Below, in pieces: positions 9,083 to 20,448 of a stretch of DNA of 64,000 bases. Every line of letters starts with the position of its first letter. Position 1 is the first letter of the stretch. Where the stretch lies: the NCBI GenBank assembly GCA_946187865.1, contig CAMHST010000001.1, positions 44,070 through 108,069 on the forward strand, read 5' to 3'. Under the pieces are notes generated by a model. It was given only the letters and a program-made list of their open reading frames with translations. It made no database searches and had not been told where the DNA came from. The translations under genes were made by a program, and so were the position numbers. This stretch comes from an uncultured Bacteroidales bacterium (lineage in GTDB: Bacteria > Bacteroidota > Bacteroidia > Bacteroidales > UBA932).

Positions 9083-11389
9083 ATGAAAAGAATCTTCCTT
9101 CTGACTGCAGCCGCACTGAGCTTCTTCTGCAGTTGCAGTAACGGTTCCGGGTCGGCTTCGGCCGACGCCAAAATGGACCGCTTTATCGACAATCTGATGG
9201 GCAAAATGACGCTGGAACAGAAGATCGGCCAGCTGAACCTGCATTCCGCCTCCGGCTTCGTGTCGGCGCTCCGCGTCACCGAAGAAGACGAGAACGTGAA
9301 ACTGCTCCGCGCCGGAAAGCTGGGCGGCATCTATGGCAGCGGAAACGTGGAGTATCTGCGCGACATCCAGAAAATCGCCATGGAATCCGGCGCCGGCATC
9401 CCCCTGATTACCGGCATGGACGTCATCCACGGCTACCAGACCGTATTCCCGGTTCCTCTGGCCCTTTCCACCTCCTGGAATCCGGAGATGGTGGAAAAGA
9501 CCGCCCGCATCGCCGCCAAGGAAGCGTCGGCCAGCGGCATCAACTGGGTGTTCAGCCCCATGGTGGACATCTGCCGCGACGCCCGCTGGGGCCGAATCGT
9601 GGAAGGCGGCGGTGAAGACCCTTTCCTGGGCGGTGAACTGGCCAAGGCCTATGTGTACGGCTACCAGGGCCGCGACGGCGTATATGACAATACGGACGTG
9701 ATGACCTGCGTCAAACACTACGCCCTTTACGGCGGAGCAGAGGCCGGCCGCGACTACAACTCCGTATTCCTGAGCCGGCAGGAAGCCCTGAACGGCTACC
9801 TGCGCCCGTATCAGCAGGCCGCCTATGCCGGCGCCGCCAGCTACATGAGTTCCTTCAATGAATTCGAAGGCATTCCCGCCACCATGAACACCTACCTGAT
9901 GGACGAACTCCTCCGCAAGGCCTGGGGCTTCGACGGCTTCATCGTGAGCGACGCCACCGCCGTGCTGGAAGAGGTGGCCCATGGCATCGGAGACCTCCAG
10001 GAAGTGTCGGCCCGTTCCCTCCAGGCCGGTCTGGACATGGACATGAACTCCGACGGCTTCGTGGGCACCCTGGAGAAATCCCTTCAGGAAGGCCGCATTT
10101 CCAAGGCCGATATAGACCGCGCCTGCCGCCGCATCCTGGAAGCCAAATACAAGCTGGGCCTGTTCGACGACCCTTACAAATACCTGGATCCGGAGCGTGC
10201 CGCCAAGGATGTCTATACGCCCGAACACCGGGCCTTCGCCCGCGAGGCCGCCCGTGAGTGCCTGGTGCTGCTGAAGAACGACGGCGTACTGCCGCTCAGG
10301 AAAGGAACCCGCGTTGCCGTGGTGGGTCCGCTGGCCCAAAATGGAGAAGCCATGGCTGGCAGCTGGTCCATGTCGTCCCACAATGCCGAGAGCGTGACCC
10401 TGTTCCAGGGCATCTCCGAAGTCACCCCCGCCACCTATGCGGAAGGCAGCTGGCTCTTCAAGGACAAAGACCTGGAAGAGAGCATCCTGTACGGCATGAT
10501 CAAATACTTCGCCCCCAACTACCCCATCCCTGAGCTCCACACCGTTCCCCAGCAGAAGCTGGTGGCCGACGCCGTTGCCAAGGCCCGTCAGGCCAACGTA
10601 GTAATCGCCTGCGTGGGTGAGGTGCCCAATATGAACGGCGAAGGTGCCTCCCGCACGGACATCTCCATGCCGGACGCCCAGCTGGAACTCCTGAAGGCCC
10701 TGAAAGCCACCGGAAAGCCCGTCGTGATGGTGCTCGTGACCGGTCGTCCGCTCACCCTGAACTGGGAAAACGAGAACATGGACGCCATCCTCAACGTGTG
10801 GTCCCCGGGCTCTGAAGGCGGTCATGCCGTGGCAGACGTGCTCTTCGGCGACTACGCCCCTTCCGCCAAGCTCACCACCACCTTCCCGCGTGCCGTGGGT
10901 CAGCTGCCGCTCTATTACAACCACAAGAGCACCGGCCGTCCGCACCCGGATTACGAGCCTTACCGGAAGTTTACCAGCTGCTATGAAGACGAGCTGAACG
11001 GGCCGCTGTATCCCTTCGGTTTCGGCCTGTCCTACACCACCTTCGCGTACTCCCCTGTTACTCTGAGCGCCGCTGAGATGCCGCTCAGCGGCTCCGTGAC
11101 CGCCTCCGTGACCGTGACCAACACCGGTTCCCGCGATGCCGATGAAATTGTGCAGTTATACATCCACGACATCTACGCCACCTCCACCCGTCCGGTGAAG
11201 GAACTGAAGGGCTTCAAGAAGGTGCACATCGCGGCCGGAGCGTCCGTCAAGGTAGATTTCACCCTAACCGCGGAAGAACTCTCCTACTTCAACCACGACT
11301 GCGAGTGGGTCTGTGAACCCGGCGACTTTGAAATCATGGCCGGCCCCGACAGCGAACGCCTGCAGAAGGCCGTCCTCACGGTGAAATAA
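9083..11389 (+). CDS. bglX: Glycoside hydrolase family 3 (BglX-like periplasmic beta-glucosidase), lipoprotein
   Basis: Lipobox 'LSFFCSCSNG'; 'GIYGSGNVEYLRDIQKIAMESGAGIPLITGMDVIHGYQTVFPVPLALSTSWN'; 'FIVSDATAV'; C-terminal FnIII-like domain. Confidence 0.93.
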   Translation: MKRIFLLTAAALSFFCSCSNGSGSASADAKMDRFIDNLMGKMTLEQKIGQLNLHSASGFVSALRVTEEDENVKLLRAGKLGGIYGSGNVEYLRDIQKIAMESGAGIPLITGMDVIHGYQTVFPVPLALSTSWNPEMVEKTARIAAKEASASGINWVFSPMVDICRDARWGRIVEGGGEDPFLGGELAKAYVYGYQGRDGVYDNTDVMTCVKHYALYGGAEAGRDYNSVFLSRQEALNGYLRPYQQAAYAGAASYMSSFNEFEGIPATMNTYLMDELLRKAWGFDGFIVSDATAVLEEVAHGIGDLQEVSARSLQAGLDMDMNSDGFVGTLEKSLQEGRISKADIDRACRRILEAKYKLGLFDDPYKYLDPERAAKDVYTPEHRAFAREAARECLVLLKNDGVLPLRKGTRVAVVGPLAQNGEAMAGSWSMSSHNAESVTLFQGISEVTPATYAEGSWLFKDKDLEESILYGMIKYFAPNYPIPELHTVPQQKLVADAVAKARQANVVIACVGEVPNMNGEGASRTDISMPDAQLELLKALKATGKPVVMVLVTGRPLTLNWENENMDAILNVWSPGSEGGHAVADVLFGDYAPSAKLTTTFPRAVGQLPLYYNHKSTGRPHPDYEPYRKFTSCYEDELNGPLYPFGFGLSYTTFAYSPVTLSAAEMPLSGSVTASVTVTNTGSRDADEIVQLYIHDIYATSTRPVKELKGFKKVHIAAGASVKVDFTLTAEELSYFNHDCEWVCEPGDFEIMAGPDSERLQKAVLTVK

Positions 11390-11481
11390 GCTTCTTTTAA
11401 AGAAATTGATAGGATAAAAACAGTTTCTGAAATAAAAGAAAGAGTCTGGGCTGTTATCTTTGCATTCAGTAAAATGTGCAA

Positions 11482-14400
11482 ATGATGAACAGTTTCAGAC
11501 CCTTTCTTTTTGTCTTTGCCCTGACGGGCCTCTCGCTCAGTCTCCGGGCCGAGGAACGGAATTTCAGCAAAGGCTGGGAATTCTCCCGGGATTCCCTTGC
11601 AACCGTTAAAACAGTGGACCTCCCCCACGATTTCAGCATGGAACCTGCCGTAGAGGCCGAAGGCGTCACTACCATGGGCCCTTTCACCAGTGCCTCCGCC
11701 AACGGCCGCGCCATGGGCTACCTGGGCGGCGGAACCGGCTGGTACCGGAAAACCTTCACCGTCGCCCCGGAAGAGGCAGGGAAACGGTTTTCCCTGCTCT
11801 TTGACGGCGCCTACATGGAAACCGACGTCACCGTGAACGGGAAACCAGCCGGCAGCCACAAGAACGGATATACGCCTTTTTATTTCGACATCACGGACCT
11901 TCTGCTCGCTCCCGGAGAGGCCAACGAAGTCATCGTCAAAGTCCGGAATATCGGCCGCAACACCCGCTGGTACAGCGGCTCCGGCCTGTATAGGGAAGTC
12001 TCCCTGGTGGTTACAGAGCCTGTGCATGTGGCCCAGTGGGGCGTCAATGTGACCACACCGTCCGTTTCCAAGGCCGATGCCGAAGTGCTGGTCGCCGTCT
12101 CCGCCGTCAATGACACCCGCAAGCGCACGGACATCCAGGCCGTCGTTTCCATCCTGGACGCCGCCGGGACCTGTGTCGCCGAGGGAAAGGCGTCCCTCCG
12201 CCTCAATGCGGCGGCATCGGCCCAGGGCAAAGTGAATATGAAAGTGGAGAGGCCCCGCCTCTGGGACACGGAGCATCCCCATCTCTATACCGCCCGCGTA
12301 GAGTTGAAAAGCAAGGACGGCACCCTCCTGGACAGCTACGAGCAGCGTTTCGGCATTCGCTCCATCGCGTGTGACGCACAGGACGGTCTCCGCATCAACG
12401 GTGAGCCTGTCCTTCTCAGGGGCGGCTGCGTCCATCACGACAACGGCCTGCTGGGAGCCGCCGCTTACCGCACGGCCGAATACCGCCGGGTGCGCCAGCT
12501 CAAGGAAAGCGGCTACAATGCCGTCCGCTGCGCCCACAACCCGCCTTCCCGCTATTTCCTGGAAGCCTGCGACGAACTGGGCCTGCTGGTAATGGACGAG
12601 TTCACCGACATGTGGGAACAGCCCAAGAATACAGACGACTACTCCCGGTTCTTCGTAGAATGCTGGGAAAGCGACCTTACCGATATGATGCTGCGGGACC
12701 GGAACCATCCGTCCATCATCCTTTGGAGCATCGGCAATGAAATTCCCAACTGGAGCATCAAGGATGCCTCCCGGATCGGGAAACAGCTCAGCGACAAGGT
12801 CCGTCAGCTGGATCCCACCCGCCTGGTCACCCAGGGCATTACAGGCGCTTACATCCACCTGGAATGGGACAATTCCCAGTACACTTTCCAGCATCTGGAC
12901 GTGAGCGGTTACAACTACCTCCGCCATCTTTACGAAGGCGACCATGCAAAATTCCCCGACCGGGTGATCGTAGGGACCGAATCCTATCCCAACCAGTCCT
13001 ATGCCTACTGGAAGGACGTGGAGGAGAAGCCTTATGTCATCGGTGACTTTGTCTGGACGGCCCTGGACCATCTGGGAGAGGCCGGGCTGGGTTCCAGCCG
13101 CTATGTACCGGCCGACCAGCCCGAGCGCCAGATGCCGCAGTCCCAGACCTCGATGGGTCCCAAGGAGAACCAGAATCCGGCCATGATGTGGTTCGGAGGT
13201 GGCGGAAACGCCCCTGCCGGTGCCCCGCGCATGCCGCAGGTGCAGTTCCCGGCCACCTACGTGAATTACTGCGGTGACATCGACCTCGTCGGGGATGTGA
13301 AGCCGCAGGGACGCTACCGCCGGGTGATGTGGGATGTTTCTCCGCTGGAGATCCTGGTTCACGAACCCATGCCGGAGAATACCAAAGAGACCATGGGCCT
13401 CTGGGGCTGGCAGCGTGAGGAATCTCTCTGGTACTTCCCCGGCCATGAGGGCGAGAAAGTGCAGGTCCGCGTATTCACCAAGGAGCCGCAGGTGCGCCTG
13501 GAAGTGAACGGCAAGGTCGTGGGGATCCAGAACACGGACGACAACCTCACAGCCACCTTCGAAGGTGTCGAATACTTGCCTGGCAAGTTGGTCGCCATCT
13601 CGCTCCGCGACGGCAAGGAAATGGAGAGCCGCGTGCTCCGTACCCCCGGAAAACCCGCCGCCGTCCGCATCCTCCGCGAGCGCTACAACGTAGCCGATGA
13701 CTTGGTCTTCCTGAAACTGGAAGTGATTGACAATGAAGGAGTCATCGTTCCGGACACCTTTAAGCTGAACATCAATGTGCAGGGAGCGGAGTTTGTCGCT
13801 TCCGGCAACGGCTCGATCAGCGGGATGGAGAGTTTCGGCTCCCATACTCCCCTTACTCACCTCGGCGGTGCCATGGTGATTGTGCGTCCGGACAGTCCGG
13901 AGGCCATCGTGGATGTGACGGCCGCCTGCGAAGGACTTGAGACAGGCCGTGCCATCTTCGACGGCAAAGGCCAGGACATCCTGAAAAAAGACATCGGCGT
14001 TGGGCTTTGCTCGGTCATCGGCATCGGGGCCGATTTCGAGGATTCCGTCCGCCGGGTGGCGCAGACAGGCGCCACCTATGTAGAGATGAACAACTTCATG
14101 GGCGGCCGCATGTTCGGGCTCACACCTCAGGAAACCAGGGCCATCATGGACAAATACGGCCTTCGCGTGGTTTCAGACGTCACCATGGCCAGCGCCATCG
14201 AAGATACCCCTGAATATCTGGCCCGCTGGGAGGAGACCTTCAAGGAAGACGCCGTCCTGGGCGTGAAGTACGTAGCCATGACCGCCAACATGTTCTGGGG
14301 CAACGAGGAGCACGCCCTCACCTGCTGTCAGGTACTGGATAAGATCGGCGCCATCGCCAAGAAATACGGCATCCAGTTCCTCTATCACCTGCACAACATC

Positions 14401-14973
14401 GAGTTCAACCCGCTGGTGGATTCCGACAAGCAGATTGTGGATTTCATGATAGAGCATACCGACCCCGACCTGGTGAAATTCGAGGACGACGTGTTCTGGG
14501 TGCAGATCGGCGGCCGGGATGCGGCGCAGTTCCTGCGCGACCATGCCGACAGGATTCCCATGCTGCATGTGAAGGACTTCTATTTTATCGGCCAGGGAGA
14601 TTTCATGGACTATAAGGCCGTACTGGGCCAGTTCTATGCGAACGGAGGCCACGACTGGGTGCTGGAGATGGAAGACCCGATGACCCGCGAGGCCATGTTC
14701 CAGAAGGCCGAAGGACACAACCGCATGAGCCAGACCCGCGAAATGCCCCGCATGAACTTCGGCCCGGGCGGACCCGGCGGACAGCGTCCCCAGCCCTCCG
14801 AGGAGGAACTGGCGGCCCGCCGCGAGCAGCAGAACCGCTCCCGCCTCAAAGCCCTCAGGGACATCGAGACCAACATGCGCACCCTGGAAGGCTTCCCCTT
14901 CATTCCTTACATCCCGCTGACCACCCTTTCTCCATCGACAACCGTTTCAGCAAACTCGCACAGTAGGCCGTAA
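11482..14973 (+). CDS. GH2 beta-galactosidase-like protein fused to a C-terminal sugar phosphate isomerase/epimerase-like TIM-barrel
   Basis: GH2: 'GWYRKTF', 'VRCAHNPPS', 'WSIGNEI'; TIM: 'DILKKDIGVGLCSVIGIGADFEDSVRRVAQTGATYVEMNNFMGGRMFGLTPQETRAIMDKYGLRVVSDV...LLHVKDFYFIGQGDFMDYKAVL'; single uninterrupted ORF. Confidence 0.85.
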   Translation: MMNSFRPFLFVFALTGLSLSLRAEERNFSKGWEFSRDSLATVKTVDLPHDFSMEPAVEAEGVTTMGPFTSASANGRAMGYLGGGTGWYRKTFTVAPEEAGKRFSLLFDGAYMETDVTVNGKPAGSHKNGYTPFYFDITDLLLAPGEANEVIVKVRNIGRNTRWYSGSGLYREVSLVVTEPVHVAQWGVNVTTPSVSKADAEVLVAVSAVNDTRKRTDIQAVVSILDAAGTCVAEGKASLRLNAAASAQGKVNMKVERPRLWDTEHPHLYTARVELKSKDGTLLDSYEQRFGIRSIACDAQDGLRINGEPVLLRGGCVHHDNGLLGAAAYRTAEYRRVRQLKESGYNAVRCAHNPPSRYFLEACDELGLLVMDEFTDMWEQPKNTDDYSRFFVECWESDLTDMMLRDRNHPSIILWSIGNEIPNWSIKDASRIGKQLSDKVRQLDPTRLVTQGITGAYIHLEWDNSQYTFQHLDVSGYNYLRHLYEGDHAKFPDRVIVGTESYPNQSYAYWKDVEEKPYVIGDFVWTALDHLGEAGLGSSRYVPADQPERQMPQSQTSMGPKENQNPAMMWFGGGGNAPAGAPRMPQVQFPATYVNYCGDIDLVGDVKPQGRYRRVMWDVSPLEILVHEPMPENTKETMGLWGWQREESLWYFPGHEGEKVQVRVFTKEPQVRLEVNGKVVGIQNTDDNLTATFEGVEYLPGKLVAISLRDGKEMESRVLRTPGKPAAVRILRERYNVADDLVFLKLEVIDNEGVIVPDTFKLNINVQGAEFVASGNGSISGMESFGSHTPLTHLGGAMVIVRPDSPEAIVDVTAACEGLETGRAIFDGKGQDILKKDIGVGLCSVIGIGADFEDSVRRVAQTGATYVEMNNFMGGRMFGLTPQETRAIMDKYGLRVVSDVTMASAIEDTPEYLARWEETFKEDAVLGVKYVAMTANMFWGNEEHALTCCQVLDKIGAIAKKYGIQFLYHLHNIEFNPLVDSDKQIVDFMIEHTDPDLVKFEDDVFWVQIGGRDAAQFLRDHADRIPMLHVKDFYFIGQGDFMDYKAVLGQFYANGGHDWVLEMEDPMTREAMFQKAEGHNRMSQTREMPRMNFGPGGPGGQRPQPSEEELAARREQQNRSRLKALRDIETNMRTLEGFPFIPYIPLTTLSPSTTVSANSHSRP

Positions 14974-15004
14974 AATGGAACATCATACAAATCAAGCATT
15001 TAAC

Positions 15005-15041
15005 AAAAAGTGTCTAGTTGAAATCGACTAGACACTTTTTT
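15005..15041. terminator. Bidirectional intrinsic terminator
   Basis: AAAAAGTGTCTAGTTG-AAAT-CGACTAGACACTTTTT: 16-bp stem (one G-T pair), A-tract/T-tract on both sides, between convergent genes. Confidence 0.92.
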
Positions 15042-15081
15042 ATAACAATATGTTTATCAATTAGTTCCACTCAACGCTATT

Positions 15082-17472
15082 TCAGAGCACGATCTCCAAT
15101 ACCTGCTTTCCCTCTTTGTAGGGGATGAACGCCTGGGGGGCCTTGCCTTCCTGGCGTATGGTTATGTCGTATTCCGCATTCCGGAAACGGCGGTGGACGC
15201 GGTAGGTTCCTAGCGGAATGCAGGGGCGGATGAGCAGGCCATCAAACTGCGGCTGGATGCCCAGCAGCGCCTCGCTCACGGCCTTCCAGGCCCAGGCGGC
15301 CGTACCGGTGAGCCAGCTGTTCTTGCCTTCGCCGGGGCGGAAAGCATCTTTTCCGGACACCATCTGGCAGAACACATACGGCTCCACTTTCCGTAGCTGC
15401 TGGTCTTCCGCAAAGGCGGGAGCAATCTTGCGGTAATGGCGCCAGGCATCGTCGGCCCGCCCGGCCATGGCCTCCGCGATGATGATCCAGGGATTGTTGT
15501 GGCAGAACACACCGGCGTTCTCCTTGTAGCCCTGCGGGTAGGAGCTGATCTCTCCGTAGTCCTTGATATAGGCCGAATAGGCCGGGTTGTTCAGGACCAG
15601 CCCCTGCTCACATTCCAGGTACTTCACAGCGGCGTCCAGGGCCTTGTCGCACAGGCCTTCCTCCGCCCCGATCCGAGCCATGGCGCACCAGCCCTGGCTC
15701 TCGATGAACACCTTTCCCTCCGCATTTTCCTTCGACCCGATCTTATTCCCATAGTAATCGTAGGCTCGCAGGAACCACTCCCCGTCCCAACCATATTCCT
15801 TCACGGCTTTCTCCATGTCGGCCACGGCCGCTCGGACCTGGACCACATACGGAGCGGGGGCTTTCACGCGGGGATGCTCCAGCAGCTCCGCGAAGTCCTT
15901 GCCCTGAGCTACAAACAAGCCGGCGATCATCAGGGATTCCGCCTTGGAGCCCTCCGTCTTGTTCTCCGTGGTCTGGAAAGACTCGTCGGGGTTGTCGGAG
16001 AAGCAGTTCAGGTTCAGGCAGTCGTTCCAGTCGGCCCGGCCGATGAGCGGGAGGCCGTGCGGGCCGAGGTTGTCCGTCACGTGCCGGAAGCTGATTTTCA
16101 GGTGTTCCAGCAGGGAGACCTCGGTTCCGGGCTGATTGTCGAAGGGCACCGGCTCCTGCAGGATGCCGAAATCCCCCGTCTCGCGGATATAGGCGACGGT
16201 GCCGAAGATGAGCCACAGCGGGTCGTCATTGAAACCGCCGCCGATGTCGTTGTTCCCGCGCTTGGTGAGGGGCTGGTACTGGTGGTAGCAGCCGCCGTCC
16301 GGGAACTGCGTGGAGGCGATGTCGATGATGCGCTGCCGGGCGCGGTCCGGGATGAGGTGGACGATGCCCGCGAGGTCCTGGTTGGAGTCGCGGAAGCCCA
16401 TGCCCCGGCCGATGCCGCTCTCGAAATAGCTGGCGCTCCGGCTGAAGAAGAAGGTGATCATGCACTGGTACTGGTTCCAGATGTTCACGGTGCGGTCCAG
16501 CTCCGGGACCTCGGAGGTCACGGAGAAACGGCCGAGCAGGTTATCCCAGAAGGCCTTGAGCGCGTTAAAAGCCCGCTCTACCTTTTCACTGCTGTCAAAC
16601 GCCTCCATCATGGCCAGGGCCGGCGCCTTATTGATGACCCCGGGCGCCGAAAACTTCTCCCCGTCCGGATTTTCCACATAGCCCAGCACGAAGATGATTT
16701 CCTCCGTCTGCCCCGGTTCCAGATCCAGGCAGAAACGGTGAGAGGCCACCGGGCTCCAGCCATGGGCCACGGAATTGCCGGAAGTGCCGGCGAGCACCTG
16801 CTGCGGGGCGTCGAAACCGTTATACAGGCCGATGAACGTTTCCCGGTCCGTGTCGAAACCGTCGAAGGACCGGTTGGCCCCGAAGAACGCGTAATGGTTG
16901 CGGCGTTCCCGGTATTCCGTCTTGTGATAGAGGACATTCCCTTCCACCTCCACTTCCCCGGTAGAGAGGTTGCGCTGGAAGTTCTCCATGTCGGTGGAGG
17001 CGTTCCACAGGCACCATTCCACAAAGGAATACAGTTGGACCTGCTTCCGCTGATTTCCCGTATTGGTCAGCCGCACCCGGTGCAGCTCGCACCGGTGGCC
17101 GATGGGGACGAAAAACAGCACCTCCGAGCGAAGGCCGCCTTTCTCCCCCGTGATCCGGGTGTATCCCATTCCGTGTCGGCACTCATAGAAGTCCAGCGGC
17201 GTCTTGCAGGGCTTCCAGCCGGGATTCCACACGGTGTCACCGTCTTTGATGTAGTAATACCTGCCCCCGTCGTCCATGGGCACTCCGTTGTAGCGGTAGC
17301 GGAGGATACGCCGGAATTTGGCGTCCCGGCAGAAGCAGTAGCCGCCTGCCGTGTTGGAAATGAGCGAGAAAAAGTCTTCCGTGCCCAGGTAGTTGATCCA
17401 GGGCCAGGGGGTGTCCGGGCGGGTAATCACATACTCCCGGGCCGGGTCGTCGAAATGTCCGTATCGTTTCAT
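15082..17472 (-). CDS. GH94 family glycoside phosphorylase (cellobiose/cellodextrin phosphorylase-like)
   Basis: '[45 protein letters not shown]', '[14 protein letters not shown]', '[15 protein letters not shown]'. Confidence 0.92.
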   Translation of the reverse strand: MKRYGHFDDPAREYVITRPDTPWPWINYLGTEDFFSLISNTAGGYCFCRDAKFRRILRYRYNGVPMDDGGRYYYIKDGDTVWNPGWKPCKTPLDFYECRHGMGYTRITGEKGGLRSEVLFFVPIGHRCELHRVRLTNTGNQRKQVQLYSFVEWCLWNASTDMENFQRNLSTGEVEVEGNVLYHKTEYRERRNHYAFFGANRSFDGFDTDRETFIGLYNGFDAPQQVLAGTSGNSVAHGWSPVASHRFCLDLEPGQTEEIIFVLGYVENPDGEKFSAPGVINKAPALAMMEAFDSSEKVERAFNALKAFWDNLLGRFSVTSEVPELDRTVNIWNQYQCMITFFFSRSASYFESGIGRGMGFRDSNQDLAGIVHLIPDRARQRIIDIASTQFPDGGCYHQYQPLTKRGNNDIGGGFNDDPLWLIFGTVAYIRETGDFGILQEPVPFDNQPGTEVSLLEHLKISFRHVTDNLGPHGLPLIGRADWNDCLNLNCFSDNPDESFQTTENKTEGSKAESLMIAGLFVAQGKDFAELLEHPRVKAPAPYVVQVRAAVADMEKAVKEYGWDGEWFLRAYDYYGNKIGSKENAEGKVFIESQGWCAMARIGAEEGLCDKALDAAVKYLECEQGLVLNNPAYSAYIKDYGEISSYPQGYKENAGVFCHNNPWIIIAEAMAGRADDAWRHYRKIAPAFAEDQQLRKVEPYVFCQMVSGKDAFRPGEGKNSWLTGTAAWAWKAVSEALLGIQPQFDGLLIRPCIPLGTYRVHRRFRNAEYDITIRQEGKAPQAFIPYKEGKQVLEIVL

Positions 17473-17501
17473 GGATGATGGAAATGATTGCTGGTAAAGG
17501 A

Positions 17502-18512
17502 TTACAGTCTGAGCCCCAGGATAACATGCCCCTCCGTGCGGGCGTTGGAGAACTCCAGCCGGTCCTGGGCGCCGTAGGTGGCCCCCCGCACCGACAGGTT
17601 AACCCCGTAGAACCATCGGCCTGTCCAATGGAGGGCGGCGGCCTGGAACACGCCCACCCAGTCCGGGAAGGTTTTCTGCATCCGGTAATCCCCCGCCGAC
17701 GTGTATAACTTGTTATAGCTGAGCAGGGACAGGTTGGCCATGGCCGACACATGGAACAGCCAGTGGTGCGGCGTGACAAAATTGTGCGCATAGCCGGCGC
17801 CCACCGCCAGGATATTGGTAATCAGGGACATCTCCTCTGTCCCCTGGTAGCTCAGGCCCGCGAAGCGCGTGACGCCGTTTCGCAGGGATAGGCTCAAGAC
17901 CGGACTGCCGGCACTCCTTTTCTGGGTCTGCATCATGCTGAAGGCGGCAGGGAAGGAGAATTTGTCCCCGTTGAAAACATAATAGGCGTCGAAGTCTCCG
18001 GAGATGTCGGCGTTGACGGCGCCCAGGGGGATCTCCGTCACCGTGGAGTCCGGGTAGGAGATGATGCTTCCCCGGTAGGAATTGGACACCCGGAAAGTGG
18101 CCGACATGCTGAATTTATTGCCGAAAAAGGAAATGGAATAGGCCTGGTCGCTGTTTTTCAGGCTGGGGATGAACCAGCCCGGGTTGACGCTCACCCCCAG
18201 CTCCAGCCACCGCCAGGCCACGGAAAACCCCTGCGAGAGCGTGGGGGTGGAATTCAGGACCGTGGCATAGCCTTCCTCCTGCTCCTGGTGACGGATGCCC
18301 AGGGTGTTCCAGGAATAGTTGGACGATGTCTTGAAGGTCCAGCGCTCTTCGGGGATATCGATATACGCGGTATCCACCCGGGCCTTGTGCTGACTGCGGT
18401 ACATGCGTGCGTCTATCCGCTGGAACATATTCAGGCTGTCAGCTACCTCCTGCGCCGTCAGGGACAGGGCAGGAAGCAGGAACAAAAAAAGAAGGAGTAT
18501 CTTTTTCATCAT
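17502..18512 (-). CDS. DUF4421-like outer-membrane protein
   Basis: Signal peptide, beta-barrel pattern, '[37 protein letters not shown]'. Confidence 0.75.
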   Translation of the reverse strand: MMKKILLLFLFLLPALSLTAQEVADSLNMFQRIDARMYRSQHKARVDTAYIDIPEERWTFKTSSNYSWNTLGIRHQEQEEGYATVLNSTPTLSQGFSVAWRWLELGVSVNPGWFIPSLKNSDQAYSISFFGNKFSMSATFRVSNSYRGSIISYPDSTVTEIPLGAVNADISGDFDAYYVFNGDKFSFPAAFSMMQTQKRSAGSPVLSLSLRNGVTRFAGLSYQGTEEMSLITNILAVGAGYAHNFVTPHHWLFHVSAMANLSLLSYNKLYTSAGDYRMQKTFPDWVGVFQAAALHWTGRWFYGVNLSVRGATYGAQDRLEFSNARTEGHVILGLRL

Positions 18513-18548
18513 CCAAAGATACTCCTTTTTCCACAGAATGGCAACAGC

Positions 18549-19481
18549 TTAGATCTCTTTTACGGAAGAGCCGCGGGAGGCGTTGATAATCCTGGTTCCC
18601 AGCTTGCCCGCCGCCTTGTACCGGCAGGTCGAGGCGCCGGAGGCCTCCACTTTCAGGCTCTCCTGTGCCGCCACCCGGCACTTGGAGGCGCCGCTCAGTT
18701 CAATCTCCACCTCGCGGGCCGGAGCTTCCTCGGCGTCCAGGGAAGAGGCGCCGCTCCCTTCGTATTCCAGCTTGTCCGCCTGTACTTCCAGGCTTGCGCC
18801 GGCCGATCCGGAACATTCCATCTCAACCGACCGGCATTCCGCGCCCCGGAGAGTGGCTTTGGCCGATCCCGAGAGAACCACCTTCCATGTATCGGCCTGG
18901 AGGTCGAAGCCGCCCTTGGCCGCTCCGGACATGCGCAGGTCTACCTGCGGAATCTGACCGGTGAACGAAGGCAGTTTGGCCGCCCCGCTGGCTGCCAGCC
19001 GCGCTTTGGGGGCCGATACGGCCATGCCGTCCACGACGGCGGCGCCGGAGACATCCAGCCGGAATGTATCTCCCGCAGGCTCGAAGGAACCCTGCGCATT
19101 GAGCCGGGCCGCGCCGCTGACCGTGAGTTTGTTCAGGCGCGGCATGTGCACCTTGGCCGTGAGCACCTTGTTCTCCTTGTAATTACGGCTGCGCTGGACA
19201 GACTGCGGCACGTTTTTGAGGTTCAGTTTGAGCTGGCTGCCGGCAAGCTGCACATCCAGATACGGCTCCAGGAAATCGCTGTATTCGATGCTCACCTTCC
19301 ACTGGTTGTCCTGTACCAGTTCCACCTGGAAGGAATGCCCTACTGCAAGCTCCTGGAAATTCTTGAAATCGAAGGTTTTAGATATTACCTTCGGCGTGGC
19401 GTCCGCCGGGTTTTCCACGGCATGCAAGCCCGTGACAGACAGGGCGAGAAGGGCGGTAATAAGGGTAAGGATTCTTTTCAT
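18549..19481 (-). CDS. DUF2807 (GIN-domain) secreted beta-helix protein
   Basis: Repeated 'SGAA' turns, 'FQELAVGHSFQVELVQDNQWKVSIEYSDFLEPYLDVQLAGSQLKLNLK'. Confidence 0.85.
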   Translation of the reverse strand: MKRILTLITALLALSVTGLHAVENPADATPKVISKTFDFKNFQELAVGHSFQVELVQDNQWKVSIEYSDFLEPYLDVQLAGSQLKLNLKNVPQSVQRSRNYKENKVLTAKVHMPRLNKLTVSGAARLNAQGSFEPAGDTFRLDVSGAAVVDGMAVSAPKARLAASGAAKLPSFTGQIPQVDLRMSGAAKGGFDLQADTWKVVLSGSAKATLRGAECRSVEMECSGSAGASLEVQADKLEYEGSGASSLDAEEAPAREVEIELSGASKCRVAAQESLKVEASGASTCRYKAAGKLGTRIINASRGSSVKEI

Positions 19482-19487
19482 ATCGTT

Positions 19488-19964
19488 TTACTTTTTATTG
19501 GTTTTCAAGATAGATTCCACGCCGTCCAGCAGGGCGCCGTAATAGTCGCGGAGAATTTGCGCCTGCTCCGCTGCCGGCAACTCTTCCGGCAATTGCTCCA
19601 GCATAGGAACCGTTTCCTCCGTGAGGCCGGAGAGCTGGTCGGAGAGGTCTTCGTACGGTCCCGCCAGTTCCCAGGCATGTTCCACCTGGGCCAGATAGCT
19701 GCTGTAAACGGCTTCCGGGGTATTGTCTATGCCGCGGAACCAGTCGTGCGGCGTAGCGGACCGAACCCAAAGCAGTGCGGCGACAACGGCGGCAGCGGCG
19801 GCACTCCAGAAGACGACACGCTGGATTCCGTGTGCAGGCTTCTGCCGGTCATGCCCGGCCTCCCAGCGCTCCAGGAAGCGTTCTTCCGCTTCTTCGGGCA
19901 GCGGGGCCGTATCCAATTCGGCGGCGTGCTGCCGGATGTATGTCTCCCAATTATTCATCGTCAT
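19488..19964 (-). CDS. Single-TM hypothetical protein, possible anti-sigma factor
   Basis: Lies between an ECF sigma factor and DUF2807 gene; one TM 'VVFWSAAAAAVVAALLWV'. Confidence 0.65.
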   Translation of the reverse strand: MTMNNWETYIRQHAAELDTAPLPEEAEERFLERWEAGHDRQKPAHGIQRVVFWSAAAAAVVAALLWVRSATPHDWFRGIDNTPEAVYSSYLAQVEHAWELAGPYEDLSDQLSGLTEETVPMLEQLPEELPAAEQAQILRDYYGALLDGVESILKTNKK

Positions 19965-20448
19965 TCCAGTTTTTCAGTTTGGCGGCCAGCCGGGCTTTTC
20001 CCCGGGCGTACACAGAACGCAAGGTATTCTCTTTCTGGCCTGTCATCTTGGCTATTTCGGCATAGCTGAGCCCTTCTGTCAGCACCAGGTTCAGGACCAG
20101 GCCGTAGGGAGGGGGCATCTCATCCATCGCCTTGCGAATCACAGCCAAGGGTGGAATTACTGCCAGATCCGTCTCTTCCTCCACGTCCCCTGCCGCCTCT
20201 ACATCCTCAAACACCAGGTCTTTCTTCCTGGCCCGCAGCAGGTCGATGGAGCGCCGCACGCAAGTGGTCCGGAGCCAGGCGGCAGCCTGGGCATCGGAGG
20301 CGCTCCTTACCCCCAGGGAAAGGTATTTGAGCAGGGTGTCCTGCATCACCTCTTCCGCGTCGGCCCGGTTATGGAGGATACGCAACGCCGCATTGTACAG
20401 CGGCTGGCTGTGCTTCCTGTAGAACTGTGCGGCTTCCTGTCGGGTCAT
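19951..20448 (-). CDS. ECF-type RNA polymerase sigma factor
   Basis: 'YNAALRILHNRADAEEVMQDTLLKYL', 'EGLSYAEIAKMTGQKENTLRSVYARGKARLAAKL'; start at MTRQEAAQFY. Confidence 0.93.
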   Translation of the reverse strand: MTRQEAAQFYRKHSQPLYNAALRILHNRADAEEVMQDTLLKYLSLGVRSASDAQAAAWLRTTCVRRSIDLLRARKKDLVFEDVEAAGDVEEETDLAVIPPLAVIRKAMDEMPPPYGLVLNLVLTEGLSYAEIAKMTGQKENTLRSVYARGKARLAAKLKNWNDDE

